Shown in pieces: positions 53,558-62,565 of a DNA stretch of 64,000 bases (its first letter is position 1; each line of letters begins with the position of its first letter). The position numbers and the translations under genes are program-made. Source of the DNA: Halocatena marina (lineage in GTDB: Archaea > Halobacteriota > Halobacteria > Halobacteriales > Haloarculaceae); assembly GCF_023276375.1 (NCBI RefSeq), contig NZ_JALLPK010000001.1, positions 2,790,001-2,854,000 of the forward strand, given 5' to 3'. The notes under the pieces were generated by a model, which was given only the letters and a program-made list of their open reading frames with translations, made no database searches and was not told the DNA's origin.

Positions 53558-54968
53558 ATGACACCAACGGAAAGAGACGCTGATCGAACAGTCGTCGAAG
53601 ATTTCCGAGAAACGCTCCGGGGCGATCTGATCCAGCCAGACGACGAGGGCTACGACGAGGCTCGTACGGTCTGGAACGGAATGATCGACAAGTATCCGAC
53701 CCTCATCGCCGGGTGTTCCGGTGCCGCCGATGTCGCGAGTGCAGTCCGCTTCGCCCGCGAGCACAACCTCGAAATCGCAGTGCGCGGCGGCGGCCATAAC
53801 GTCGCCGGCACCGCCGTCTGCGACGACGGCATCGTCATCGACCTCTCAGCGATGCGGGCCGTGTGGGTCGATCCGCGTGCGCGGACCGTCCGGGTACAGG
53901 GCGGTGCCCTGTGGAGTGACGTTGACCACGAGACCCAGGCCCACGGACTTGCGACTCCGGGCGGCATCGTCAGCCACACCGGCGTCGCCGGGCTCACCCT
54001 CGGCGGCGGAATCGGCTGGCTGATGCGCAAACACGGCCTCACCGTCGACAACCTGCTCTCCGCCGATGTGGTGACCGCCGATGGCGAGTTCATCCGCGCC
54101 TCGGAAAACGAGCACTCGGACCTGTTTTGGGCGTTGCGGGGCGGTGGTGGAAACTTCGGGATCGTGACCTCCTTCGAGTTCGCTCTCCATCCGATCGGTC
54201 CCACTGTACTCGCCGGCCCCGTGTTCTGGGCGGCGGACGACGCTGCCGACGCGCTGCGCTTCTATCGCGACTTCGTACGGGATGCACCCGACGAGCTTGG
54301 CACCGTCGTCAGGCTCGGAACCATCCCCCCCCCCCCTCCCGGTCGTCCCCGAGGAGCTTCACTGGCGACCCGCCGTGGCCATCAATACCTGCTACGCGGG
54401 TCCGGTTGAGCAGGGTGAACGCATCCTCCGCCCGCTACGCGAGCACGGCACACCACTTCTCGACCTGATCTCCCCCACGCCGTATGTGGCGCACCAGAGC
54501 GGGCTCGACAGCACCGTTCTCCATGGATGGCACTACTACTGGAAGTCGATCGACCTCCCCGAGCTGTCCGACGACTTGGTTGCAGTTCTCGTCGACCATG
54601 CCTTCTCGGCGGAGTCACCCCGCTCGTACGCAGTGATATTCCACCTCGGCGGAGCGGTGAGCCGTGTCCCTGGCGACGCCACCGCCTACACCGGTCGGAA
54701 CGCATCACACAACATCAACATCAACGGCGTGTGGCGTCCCAACGAAGAATTCGCCGAGTCGGAGATCGCGTGGACCCGTCGATTCTTCGATACCCTCAAA
54801 CCCTATCGAGAGGGTGTCTACGTGAACTTCCTTGACGTCGACGACGGCACTCGACGGGTCCGTGAAGCCTATGGTGAGCAGACCTACCAGCGACTCGCCG
54901 AGATCAAAGCCGAATACGACCCCGACAACGTGTTTCACCTCAACCAGAATATCGAGCCGACAGGCTGA
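53558..54968 (+). pseudogene. BBE-type FAD-linked oxidoreductase, frameshifted at a 12-C run
   Basis: An FAD-binding oxidoreductase of the berberine-bridge-enzyme type, about 470 residues if intact. RGGGHNVAGTAVCDDGIVID provides the FAD-linking His, and LTLGGGIGWLMRKHGL and GGGGNFGIVTSFEF are typical. The frame is broken in a run of 12 cytosines at 54325-54336. The N-terminal frame ends at 54409 and the C-terminal frame (ending FHLNQNIEPTG) continues to 54968. Removing one C restores a continuous protein. RBS-like ACGGAGGC lies before ATG 53558. Codons look GC-richer than nearby provirus genes, so it is likely acquired cargo. Confidence 0.8.
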
Positions 54969-54993
54969 ACATCTCTCTTTATTCGTCGAAATG

Positions 54994-55016
54994 GCCGTTC
55001 GTTGTTCGTGAACGGC
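54994..55016 (+). other. hairpin in the gap after the oxidoreductase
   Basis: GCCGTTC and GAACGGC form a 7-bp stem with a nine-base loop, 26 bases after the oxidoreductase stop. It could end its transcript, though it lacks a T run. The rest of the gap up to 55314 has only weak short frames (one of 23 residues from about 55064) and looks non-coding. Confidence 0.35.
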
Positions 55017-55314
55017 GATAACGCGAAGGTTACGATCGATTCGAAAGCGTGTGGAGTGTTCAGATGAATCTGACGGATATGCAGAACTACGTGCCAGTAG
55101 ATCCATCAGAAATTCTTGTGCAAACAAGACTGTAGTACGAGTTCTATGACACGCTCTCTAGTTGAGATAGATAGCGACAAGATCGCAGGCTACCACTTCG
55201 TTTATCCATCTCATCGAACGAATATCGAGTATCCTTCACCCGCTGCTGGAGCGGACGGGGTCCCGTGTACCAGCGGCGCGTCTCGAAGCGCTTCTTCAAC
55301 TCTTTACATCACTC

Positions 55315-55983
55315 ATGAGCCAGAGCGATCACCATTCACACACCGAAAAGCCGTGGGTACAGCGACCGTATCGATGGGCACCTGACGACCGAGATACATC
55401 GAATCCCTACGTCCCGATCGACACCGATCGACCGTTCGACGACGATCCAGAGCGACCGGACCATCCTCACGCCGAGGACGACGAGCAACTCGACTCATCG
55501 CTGTTCAAGGAAGAGATCCAGCGTGATCCGGAGATCTGTTCATCGTGTTTTCTGAAGAATTACGATGTCGTCCATCCGTACAGTCATCGCACATCGCTCC
55601 GTCGTCGATTCGTACGCTACTTCGTTCCGTCAGGAGATACGACGCAGGCGATACCACAGGCAGGAATCCCGACGCGAAACCCGCCACGAGCCTGCGAATG
55701 TGGTCGTCTTGGCCCACTGCGGTCTCGTCCTTTATCCAAAGAGCACGCAATCGAAGCGGCGTGGCACCTCTCACGGACACTCGCCCAGAAAGGGATCGAA
55801 CATGACCCACTACTCTTGGTCGCGACCGTTCTCTCTCGGAAGACTGCTGGCGGGAACCAGTCGATGCGAGATGATTCCAATTTCGCTGTCGCGGTAGAAC
55901 GGTCACTGCTCCATACCGAGTACTCGATGGACGACTGGCTAACTGAGTCAGGCACACAGCCAGCATTACCATCCGGAGAGTAG
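55315..55983 (+). CDS. provirus protein with two Cys pairs
   Basis: A 222-residue soluble protein. A Pro/Asp/His-rich N-terminus is followed by ICSSCFL and CECGRLG, which together would make a zinc site, and a C-terminal helical part (EHAIEAAWHLSRTLAQKGIE). It is transcribed into the ParB-methyltransferase with four bases between. It resembles a conserved gene of haloarchaeal proviruses that precedes methyltransferase and terminase, function unknown. Confidence 0.72.
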   Translation: MSQSDHHSHTEKPWVQRPYRWAPDDRDTSNPYVPIDTDRPFDDDPERPDHPHAEDDEQLDSSLFKEEIQRDPEICSSCFLKNYDVVHPYSHRTSLRRRFVRYFVPSGDTTQAIPQAGIPTRNPPRACECGRLGPLRSRPLSKEHAIEAAWHLSRTLAQKGIEHDPLLLVATVLSRKTAGGNQSMRDDSNFAVAVERSLLHTEYSMDDWLTESGTQPALPSGE

Positions 55984-55987
55984 CCCC

Positions 55988-57169
55988 ATGACTGATTCCA
56001 TCAGCCTCGACGATCTCCCGCAATCCGAGTGGGAGGGAACCGTCCCCCCAGATGATCTCTCCGTCGATGGGGACAACCCCAACGAACAGTCTGAGGAGAT
56101 GTTCGGCCTGCTGTGTGAGAATCTCCGATCTCACGGTTGGCTCGGTAACGCGATCGTCGTCGACGAGGACTACACGATCGCCGACGGCGAGCACCGGTGG
56201 CGGGCTGCTCAGGAGATTGGACTCGACGAAGTCCCGGTCAAGCAATACGATCTCGACGAGCCAACGCGCCGGTTGTGGCGACAAGAGCTAAACAAAATCT
56301 CTGGTGAACACGATACCAAGCGGGATGCGCTCGAGTACGATTATCTCCTCTCGAACGGGAAGGCTGACGACGTCCAGGCGCTCACGAACGCGGCTGGCGA
56401 AGACCTCGACGAATTGCTCGCAGAAATTACACTCAATCAGGAGCAGCGCGTTCCCTACGAGTACGACACGGAGCATACCATCTATTTCGAGGACTGTGTC
56501 GAAGGGATGCGTGAACGGATTGCCGATAATAGCATCGACTGTGTGATTACGGATCCGCCGTATGGCTTCGACTATAGCGCTCGTGGCGAGCAAGACTTTG
56601 ACAGTTTAGCGAATTTCGATGACTGGGAGTTGTTCGAAGAAGCGCTCGATGAGCTTCGCCGCGTTGCCACGGAGAGCGCCCACGTGTACGTGTGGTGGGG
56701 ATGGCAGTTCTACGGGTGGATGGAGTCGATGTTCCGCAATCGCTTTGATCATCTCGATACGCTTGTCTGGGTAAAAGACAACTTCGGGCTCAACGCAAAT
56801 CATCGGGATCGGTATCGACCACAGTACGAAGTCTGCTTTCACGGAACGCAGGGTGATGATGCGCGGGAGTTGAACAACGCGAATGCGCTCTCGAATGTAC
56901 TGGAATATCCCAGAGATGCAACCGCAGAATACGAGCATCCGACCCAGAAGCCGGTCGCTCTTCTGTCGGAGTTGATCTACAATAGTACCAAACCCGGCGA
57001 TGTCGTCCTCGATGCGTTCGTTGGGAGTGGTTCGACTGCCGTCGCAGCAATCCAGTCGAACCGCGATATCATCGGCTTCGAGATCGATGAGGAGTATCGA
57101 CCGGTCATCGAACGGCGGATCAGCGAGGCACAACGGCAGGTTGAGAGTGATGCCAATAGCAATAGTTAG
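55988..57169 (+). CDS. fusion of ParB-like domain and DNA adenine/cytosine-N4 methyltransferase
   Basis: A 393-residue viral protein. Residues about 20-95 form a ParB/Srx-like domain (DGEHRWRAAQEIG); the methyltransferase begins at about 160. Its catalytic motif is DPPYGFDYS at 189-197, and the SAM-binding FVGSGSTAVAA comes after it, near residue 345, so it is of the beta-type order. It would N-methylate A or C in DNA, perhaps to protect viral DNA from host restriction. No restriction enzyme is adjacent. It is typical of haloarchaeal head-tailed virus genomes. Confidence 0.9.
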   Translation: MTDSISLDDLPQSEWEGTVPPDDLSVDGDNPNEQSEEMFGLLCENLRSHGWLGNAIVVDEDYTIADGEHRWRAAQEIGLDEVPVKQYDLDEPTRRLWRQELNKISGEHDTKRDALEYDYLLSNGKADDVQALTNAAGEDLDELLAEITLNQEQRVPYEYDTEHTIYFEDCVEGMRERIADNSIDCVITDPPYGFDYSARGEQDFDSLANFDDWELFEEALDELRRVATESAHVYVWWGWQFYGWMESMFRNRFDHLDTLVWVKDNFGLNANHRDRYRPQYEVCFHGTQGDDARELNNANALSNVLEYPRDATAEYEHPTQKPVALLSELIYNSTKPGDVVLDAFVGSGSTAVAAIQSNRDIIGFEIDEEYRPVIERRISEAQRQVESDANSNS

Positions 57170-57251
57170 TAATACGATTTCTATTCAGAATAAGTGTAAG
57201 AATCAGATCCTTATCCAAATTACCATATTTGATCTTTTACTATGTAGGATT

Positions 57252-57515
57252 ATGGTAAAAGTGGACTCGAAAGGGCGAATCGTTCTCCCACAGGGGATAC
57301 GGGAGGACCTCGGTATCACCCCCGGAACTGAAGTCGAAATCTATGAAAAAGACGGGAAAGCCATCGTTGAACCGGAAGACGACCCCGAACAAATTATCGA
57401 ACGAATGGAAGAACTCATCGCGGGAATATCCGCTGACAGACAACCCATACCATACGACGAACTCGACCCGCAATCGAAAGACCACGTAGATACGATTTGC
57501 AGACGACAAAGATGA
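57252..57515 (+). CDS. AbrB/VapB-family antitoxin-like protein
   Basis: An 87-residue protein with an N-terminal swapped-hairpin AbrB DNA-binding domain (VKVDSKGRIVLPQGIREDLG, then TEVEIYEKDGKAIVEPED). The C-terminal 35 residues (YDELDPQSKDHVDTICR) match the toxin-binding tail of haloarchaeal VapB antitoxins. No PIN-domain toxin follows; the next gene is the small terminase. The gap before it (57170-57251) is AT-rich and suits a promoter. It may be an orphan antitoxin or a viral regulator. Confidence 0.82.
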   Translation: MVKVDSKGRIVLPQGIREDLGITPGTEVEIYEKDGKAIVEPEDDPEQIIERMEELIAGISADRQPIPYDELDPQSKDHVDTICRRQR

Positions 57516-57534
57516 GCAGTGCAAATCAAGCGAA

Positions 57535-57996
57535 ATGAGGGTTCCGATGGGTTCCGATATAGACTACGGCGCCGTTGATCCACCTCCAGAAAAGTCACCG
57601 ACGGAGTACAGTTACGTCGAACGGCGAGCCGAGATAGCGAAACTCATCGAACAACAGGGTCATCCGCACGGCTTCAACAAGGCAGAACTCGGTCGTCGGT
57701 ATGGCGTCTCGCGGACACAAATCCGGAAAGATCTCGATCGGCTGAAGGACTACTATACTGATCGACTTGGGATCGACGCAAAGGTTGAAAGCGAACTCGC
57801 GTATCGCAAGATCGTCCGCGAACATCTCGATAATGGCGACTACGAGAAAGCTCGTCGAGCGCTGGATTCTTGGAATGGATGGCTGTTCGACGTTGGCGCA
57901 CAGGAGAAGGCACCCGACAAACACGAGCATCAGCATGGGAGCCTCGAAGAGGCATTCATGGCCGATCTCCGGAACGCCGCAGGTAAAGACGAGTGA
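57535..57996 (+). CDS. small terminase-like HTH protein
   Basis: A 153-residue protein with a helix-turn-helix at about residues 45-70 (FNKAELGRRYGVSRTQIRKD) and a helical rest. Its place directly before the large terminase, whose GTG start overlaps its stop, indicates the small terminase that recognises packaging DNA. Length and layout fit that role. A second start at ATG 57547 is possible. Confidence 0.75.
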   Translation: MRVPMGSDIDYGAVDPPPEKSPTEYSYVERRAEIAKLIEQQGHPHGFNKAELGRRYGVSRTQIRKDLDRLKDYYTDRLGIDAKVESELAYRKIVREHLDNGDYEKARRALDSWNGWLFDVGAQEKAPDKHEHQHGSLEEAFMADLRNAAGKDE

Positions 57997-59534
57997 GTAC
58001 AACGAAGCCATCCAGATCGGTGTCGTCACCGAAACCCCCGTCGCACTACTACGACCGGGCAACCAGCGGCGACGTCACGTGGCTCGAGGACGCCATCGAG
58101 GACTACCTCGGGCTGTTCGTTACGCCCGCCCAACAACAGATTTGCCGGGCTCTCCTCCAGAACGAGAATCTCCTCGTGATCACCGCAAATGGGCTCGGCA
58201 AATCATACATTCTCGCCGCCATCACGAACGTCTGGCTGTGTTGTCTCTACCCAGCGGTCGCGTTTGCGACGTCGGGGACCGAGAAAAAGATGCGCCGGAC
58301 GTACTGCCGGCCTGTCGAGTCCCTCCATGACAACGCTCGGATCCCGCTACCGGGGACGTATAAGAAACAGCCTGACCGAATCGATTTCGAGGAGGATCCG
58401 GAACAGTACTTCGAGGCCAGCTCGCCAAAGGATGCTGGCGAGCTCGAAGGTGTCCACTCGGCGTATACCCTCGCGATCATCGAGGAGGCCGACAAGGACG
58501 ACGTCGACCACGACGTGATCGAGGCGATGGAATCGCTGGTCACGGATGAGCGCGACCGGATCATTGCGATCGCCAACCCTCCCGATGATGAGATCAACTG
58601 TGTGTACGATCTGATGCAGGATCCGGAATGGGAGACGGTCCAGTTCAGTTCCTTCGAGAGCCATAACGTACAGGTCGAGGTCGGGGAGACCGATGGTGAG
58701 ATGATTGACGGGCTCGCGACGTTGCACAAGATCAAGAAAGACTGGCGGAGGTACAACACGCGGCCTTGGCCAGGCGTCGACGAAGCTCGCCACTCCTACG
58801 GTGAGACTGGTCTCGGAAAGTGCTGGTATAAGCGCAGGCTCGGTCGCATCCCTCCGGGCAACGCAGCTGTTCACCGTCCGTTTGATCGCGATGCAATCGA
58901 GGCGGCATTCGATCGCGATGACGTTGAACCCATGGGCCCGCCGCTCGGGATTGGCGTCGACGTCGCTCGGAAAGGTGGAGATAAGAACGTCATCGCACTC
59001 GCCTACGAGAACCAAGTGAGCATTCTTGATTTTTGGCAAGGTCTCGATCACAACGAGAACGAGGCCCGGATTCGTCGACGGCTCAAGGACAACTGGGAGC
59101 CACGGCTCGCGATCGACTCGACCGGCGAGGGCTCGGGGCTGGCAGACCGTGTTGACAATTTCTATCCCAACATGTACCGATTCGACGCCGGTCGCAACGC
59201 CACGCAGGAAACCAAATGGGACGACTGCTGGGCAGAGGGGCTCAACATGCTCGGGTCGTTCATGAAAGAAGGTGGATCGATCTCGAACCGGCTACTGCGA
59301 GAGGAATTATTCGCAGCTGCTCGGACCGTCGAGTACTCACAGAAGTTTATTGGATCTCGCGGAGCGGATGGCGCGACGGTCTACACAGCGACGTCGAAGG
59401 AGGCAGTCAAGGATCATCTCGAGCGGTCGCCGGACTATCTCGACGCTGCCTACATGGCTGTCTGGGCACGAGACGCGGAGCCGGAGCAAAACGAGATCTC
59501 CGGAACATGGGGAGGTACCTGGTCTAGCTTTTAG
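57993..59534 (+). CDS. phage-type terminase large subunit
   Basis: A 513-residue DNA-packaging motor. The ATPase part shows Walker A TANGLGKS at residues 64-71 and Walker B LAIIEEAD at about 160-167. The C-terminal nuclease has an RNase H-type fold: GVDVARKGGDKNVIAL near residue 322 (first Asp), AIDSTGEGSG (second acidic region) and SPDYLDAAYMAVW near the end. It cuts and pumps viral DNA into the prohead. The GTG start overlaps the previous stop. Two bases separate it from the portal gene. Confidence 0.92.
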   Translation: MSTTKPSRSVSSPKPPSHYYDRATSGDVTWLEDAIEDYLGLFVTPAQQQICRALLQNENLLVITANGLGKSYILAAITNVWLCCLYPAVAFATSGTEKKMRRTYCRPVESLHDNARIPLPGTYKKQPDRIDFEEDPEQYFEASSPKDAGELEGVHSAYTLAIIEEADKDDVDHDVIEAMESLVTDERDRIIAIANPPDDEINCVYDLMQDPEWETVQFSSFESHNVQVEVGETDGEMIDGLATLHKIKKDWRRYNTRPWPGVDEARHSYGETGLGKCWYKRRLGRIPPGNAAVHRPFDRDAIEAAFDRDDVEPMGPPLGIGVDVARKGGDKNVIALAYENQVSILDFWQGLDHNENEARIRRRLKDNWEPRLAIDSTGEGSGLADRVDNFYPNMYRFDAGRNATQETKWDDCWAEGLNMLGSFMKEGGSISNRLLREELFAAARTVEYSQKFIGSRGADGATVYTATSKEAVKDHLERSPDYLDAAYMAVWARDAEPEQNEISGTWGGTWSSF

Positions 59535-59536
59535 TC

Positions 59537-60997
59537 ATGAGTGACAATACCGAGGTCGTCGACGAACCAGAACCGGAAACGTACGAGCTGACCGCTGGTC
59601 AGATCGAGGATATGGGGGCCCGGTTCGCGATCATGGGAGCGCTCGGGCAGCAGTTCGGTGGCGATCGCGACCTCTACGATACCTTCGGGTGGATCAAAGA
59701 TCCCGACATCGACGACTTTTATGCCAACTATCTTAGGAACCCGTACGCCCGTGCCGTCGTCGATGCACCGGTCGCGACGTCATGGCGGGGCGCTCCGGAG
59801 ATCTTCGATGATGCCGAGACCGACGAACAAACCGAATTCGAGAGCGAGCTCGAAACGCTCGTAGACGAGCATCGACTCTGGCACTATGGAGAGCGCTCCG
59901 ACAAGCTCTCAGGGATCGGAGAGTACGGAATCCTCATCATCGGGTTTGATGACGGTGCTTCTAACTTTGCTGAACCGGTTCAACAGTCGAATATCGACGT
60001 CGGAGGGCTCAACTGGCTTCGTCCTCTGAGTCAGAAATCTGTAAAGAAAATCCGATTCGGCGAAATGGGATCGGGTCGGTGGGGACGTCCGATCGCCTAT
60101 AAAATCGATCTAACAGATGAAAACGACGAGGAGGCGGTCTGGGTCGACGATAAGGAGCGCTGGATTCACTGGTCTCGGGTAGCTCATATGGCTGAGGAGC
60201 TCCTGGACGACGAAGTCCGAGGGACGCCCCGACAGGAGCCAGTTTTAAATCCGCTAACTGACATCGAAAAGACGCTCGGCAGCGCAGCGGAGCTCGCCTA
60301 TCGCGGGGCGGACTACGGTCTCCATGCGAACGTCGATCCTCAATACAAGCTTGAAGACGGGGGCGAGAATCTCGATGCGGAGCTGTTCAAGTTCGTTCAC
60401 GATCTACAGCCCGTTATCCGGACGGAAGGCGTCGACATCGAAAAGCTCGAAGGGGCGGACATCGATCCTTCGCCGATCATCAACGCCGAGATCGAGGCGA
60501 TCAGCGCTCAGACCGGTCTCCCTCAGTCGGTGCTGAAAGGCAACGAGACTGGCGAGCGTGCCACAACGCAAGATCTCAAGGAGTGGTACGGGAAGATCTC
60601 CGAGCGTCGCGAGCAGTTCGTCACGCCTACGATCGTCCGCCAGCTCATCGATCGACTCGTGAAATTTGGGGTGTTGCCAGCACCGCAAGGGGGCCAGCGC
60701 GCCTACACGGTCGAGTGGCCTCCGCTCGAGGAGGACAGCGCTCAGGAGATCGCAGACGTGCAGGTCTCGCGAGCGGAGGTCATCGATTACATCGCAAACT
60801 ACGTGCCCTCGATGGACTCCGGTGATATCGTCGAATTCGTCGAGGAGGGTGACTTTCCCGAGATTGAGTCGGAGGAGGTGGTCACGGATGTCGACGAGAG
60901 CGACCCACAAGTGCAGCAGTTTATGCAGCAGGCATTCGGGCCCCAGGAACCGCAACAGAACGGCGAAGGGCAGCAGCCGGTGGAGGCTGATGATTGA
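59537..60997 (+). CDS. phage portal protein (DUF1073-like)
   Basis: A 486-residue portal subunit, forming the ring through which DNA enters the head. Stretches such as FYANYLRNPYARAVVDAPVA near residue 55, SGIGEYGILIIGFDDGA and IEAISAQTGLPQSVLKGNET match the DUF1073/Acb1-like portal family as I remember it. The C-terminus is acidic. Its stop shares a base with the start of the MuF-like gene. It is in the canonical position after the terminase. Confidence 0.88.
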   Translation: MSDNTEVVDEPEPETYELTAGQIEDMGARFAIMGALGQQFGGDRDLYDTFGWIKDPDIDDFYANYLRNPYARAVVDAPVATSWRGAPEIFDDAETDEQTEFESELETLVDEHRLWHYGERSDKLSGIGEYGILIIGFDDGASNFAEPVQQSNIDVGGLNWLRPLSQKSVKKIRFGEMGSGRWGRPIAYKIDLTDENDEEAVWVDDKERWIHWSRVAHMAEELLDDEVRGTPRQEPVLNPLTDIEKTLGSAAELAYRGADYGLHANVDPQYKLEDGGENLDAELFKFVHDLQPVIRTEGVDIEKLEGADIDPSPIINAEIEAISAQTGLPQSVLKGNETGERATTQDLKEWYGKISERREQFVTPTIVRQLIDRLVKFGVLPAPQGGQRAYTVEWPPLEEDSAQEIADVQVSRAEVIDYIANYVPSMDSGDIVEFVEEGDFPEIESEEVVTDVDESDPQVQQFMQQAFGPQEPQQNGEGQQPVEADD

Positions 60998-61959
60998 TGT
61001 CCAGTAGCACATACGCTGGCAATGAATCCCAAGACTTGACAAAAACCACTACATTGCACAGACGGGAATTTGCCCCCGCACTGACCAAGCGATTCCGACG
61101 GCTGAAGGGACTGATCCTCGCGACGATCGGCTACGAGTATGACGCCCTCCGACTCAAGCAATCCGAGGTCGGATCAGTCACCGCGGCAGAGCCGGCTCGA
61201 TCGTTCAACTTCTCATCACGCGCCGAGGCAGAGGAGGAGTTCATGCGGTGGCTGCAGCAGGCGATCGATGAGGACGTCGTCGAGCGCCTTGATCAGGCAC
61301 AGATCCGTGACGGTCAGCACTACACAGCTCGCTATATCCGGAGCGCATACGATCGCGGTCTCGACGACGCAGCTCGCCGGCTGCAGGAGGCTGGCTACAA
61401 TGTCGACACAGAGCAACTCCAACAGACATTCCAGATGCCGATCCACGAGGAGGCTGTCCGCGATCTCTACACGCGCACGTTCAACGAGTTGGAGGGGATC
61501 ACGGACGACATGCAAGAGGAGATCCGCGAGACGCTATCGGAGGCGTTCGTTGATGGCTGGAATCCCAAGAAAGCGGCCTCAGAGATCAACCAAAATGTCG
61601 ATAATATTGGTCTCACCCGCGCGCGTACCTTATCCAGGACGGAGCTCTCGAATTCCTATAACACGGCCTCAGCGAAGCGATATCAACGTATGGGAATCCG
61701 ACAGGTCCGAGTGCTAACCAAGAATCCGTGTCTGCTCTGTACTGCAGTCGCTGCAGACGGGCCCTATTCGGTGCAGGAGGCTGTAGGGCTCATTCCCATA
61801 CATCCGAACTGCGTATGCACCATAGCTCCACTCCCGCTTGAGGCTCGTGCCAGCTGGAATCCTCGGCTCGTCAGTCGTCATGGCCGACTTAAAGCTCGTC
61901 TGTGCCGCCATAATCACGTGAATGAACTGGATTCACGTCAAAATCGCACCATAGTATAA
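60997..61959 (+). CDS. MuF-like head morphogenesis protein, C-terminus probably altered
   Basis: A 320-residue minor head protein of the phage Mu F family. The C-terminal domain has TELSNSYNTASAKRYQRMGI, NPCLLCTAVAADGPYS and IPIHPNCVCTIAPL, whose Cys and His usually bind metal. The last 35 residues (EARASWNPRLVSRHGRLKAR onward) do not resemble the family, so its end may be fused to or replaced by the IS-related sequence that follows. The start is ATG 60997 immediately after the portal stop; a TTG at 60994 is unlikely. Confidence 0.82.
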   Translation: MSSSTYAGNESQDLTKTTTLHRREFAPALTKRFRRLKGLILATIGYEYDALRLKQSEVGSVTAAEPARSFNFSSRAEAEEEFMRWLQQAIDEDVVERLDQAQIRDGQHYTARYIRSAYDRGLDDAARRLQEAGYNVDTEQLQQTFQMPIHEEAVRDLYTRTFNELEGITDDMQEEIRETLSEAFVDGWNPKKAASEINQNVDNIGLTRARTLSRTELSNSYNTASAKRYQRMGIRQVRVLTKNPCLLCTAVAADGPYSVQEAVGLIPIHPNCVCTIAPLPLEARASWNPRLVSRHGRLKARLCRHNHVNELDSRQNRTIV

Positions 61960-62018
61960 ATGTAGAGGCGTTTCGGAGGGGTGCAACGTGGTGATGCCGT
62001 GGAATCCGTGGAATCGGT

Positions 62019-62173
62019 GGCTCTGTTGAAATCCTATTTATTCAATTTGTTATATGGTGGATTATTCAGGAAGTATTGTGCCTAATTATCGATACTCTCG
62101 GCTTCGTGAGCTTGGCCGTGTGGACCTCACAATTTGGTTTCCGGAGATCAGCGAAAATTATCGAAGTTGGTGA
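62019..62173 (+). pseudogene. insertion-sequence scar with a 31-residue transposase-like fragment
   Basis: GGCTCTGTTGAAATCC at 62019-62034 resembles the terminal sequence of several haloarchaeal IS5-type elements. A frame from GTG 62078 (PNYRYSRLRELGRVDLTIWF) ends with a stop at 62171-62173. No intact transposase is left. It stands just after the MuF-like gene and before foreign cargo genes. Identity with a named ISH element cannot be stated without a search. Confidence 0.4.
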
Positions 62174-62214
62174 GTTAGATCCGAAGAAAGTAGCCCACCG
62201 GCAGACTTATCTAT

Positions 62215-62238
62215 ACATGCAACCGTCTAGTTGCATGT
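62215..62238. promoter_or_regulatory. perfect inverted repeat operator of the ArsR-VOC pair
   Basis: ACATGCAAC-CGTCTA-GTTGCATGT, an exact 9-bp inverted repeat with a six-base centre, ends six bases before the ATG at 62245. The half site ATGCAAC/GTTGCAT is typical of operators for ArsR-type repressors, so autoregulation by the first gene is likely. An AT-rich CTTATCTATA lies just upstream as a possible TATA. Confidence 0.7.
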
Positions 62239-62244
62239 TGTCCC

Positions 62245-62562
62245 ATGACCTCTAACGACGACGTGTTCCGGGCGCTCGCCGACAGTACCCGGCGGTTGAT
62301 CTTGGTGGAGCTGACGGACAACAGTGAACAGACGCTTTACGAACTCTGTACGCGCCTGACCATGAAGCACGACGTCGATATGTCTCGGCAAGGAGTGAGC
62401 AAGCACCTCGACGTTCTCATTGAGGCCGGGCTGGTCGCCTCAACCCGGCGGGGCAAGTACAAGGTCCTGGAGTTCGCGGGCGCAGACCAGCTCAAGACGG
62501 TAGCAACCTGGCTGGACCGCCTGGCCGAGAACAACACAGACACGGAAACTGAGAAGAGATAA
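62245..62562 (+). CDS. ArsR-family transcriptional repressor
   Basis: A 105-residue winged-helix regulator (VFRALADSTRRLILVELTDN, then MSRQGVSKHLDVLIEAGLVA, and the wing TRRGKYKVLEF). It lacks the Cys pairs of metal sensors, so it is of the non-metal branch that often controls a neighbouring enzyme. It sits behind a perfect inverted repeat and is followed four bases later by a VOC-family gene. Gene pairs of this kind are common in bacteria, so lateral transfer is likely. Confidence 0.88.
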   Translation: MTSNDDVFRALADSTRRLILVELTDNSEQTLYELCTRLTMKHDVDMSRQGVSKHLDVLIEAGLVASTRRGKYKVLEFAGADQLKTVATWLDRLAENNTDTETEKR

Positions 62563-62565
62563 AAA

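Noticed and set aside
55116..55385. 89-residue frame overlapping the start of the provirus zinc protein
   Set aside because: Overlaps the better-supported gene in another frame and has low-complexity Ser-rich composition.
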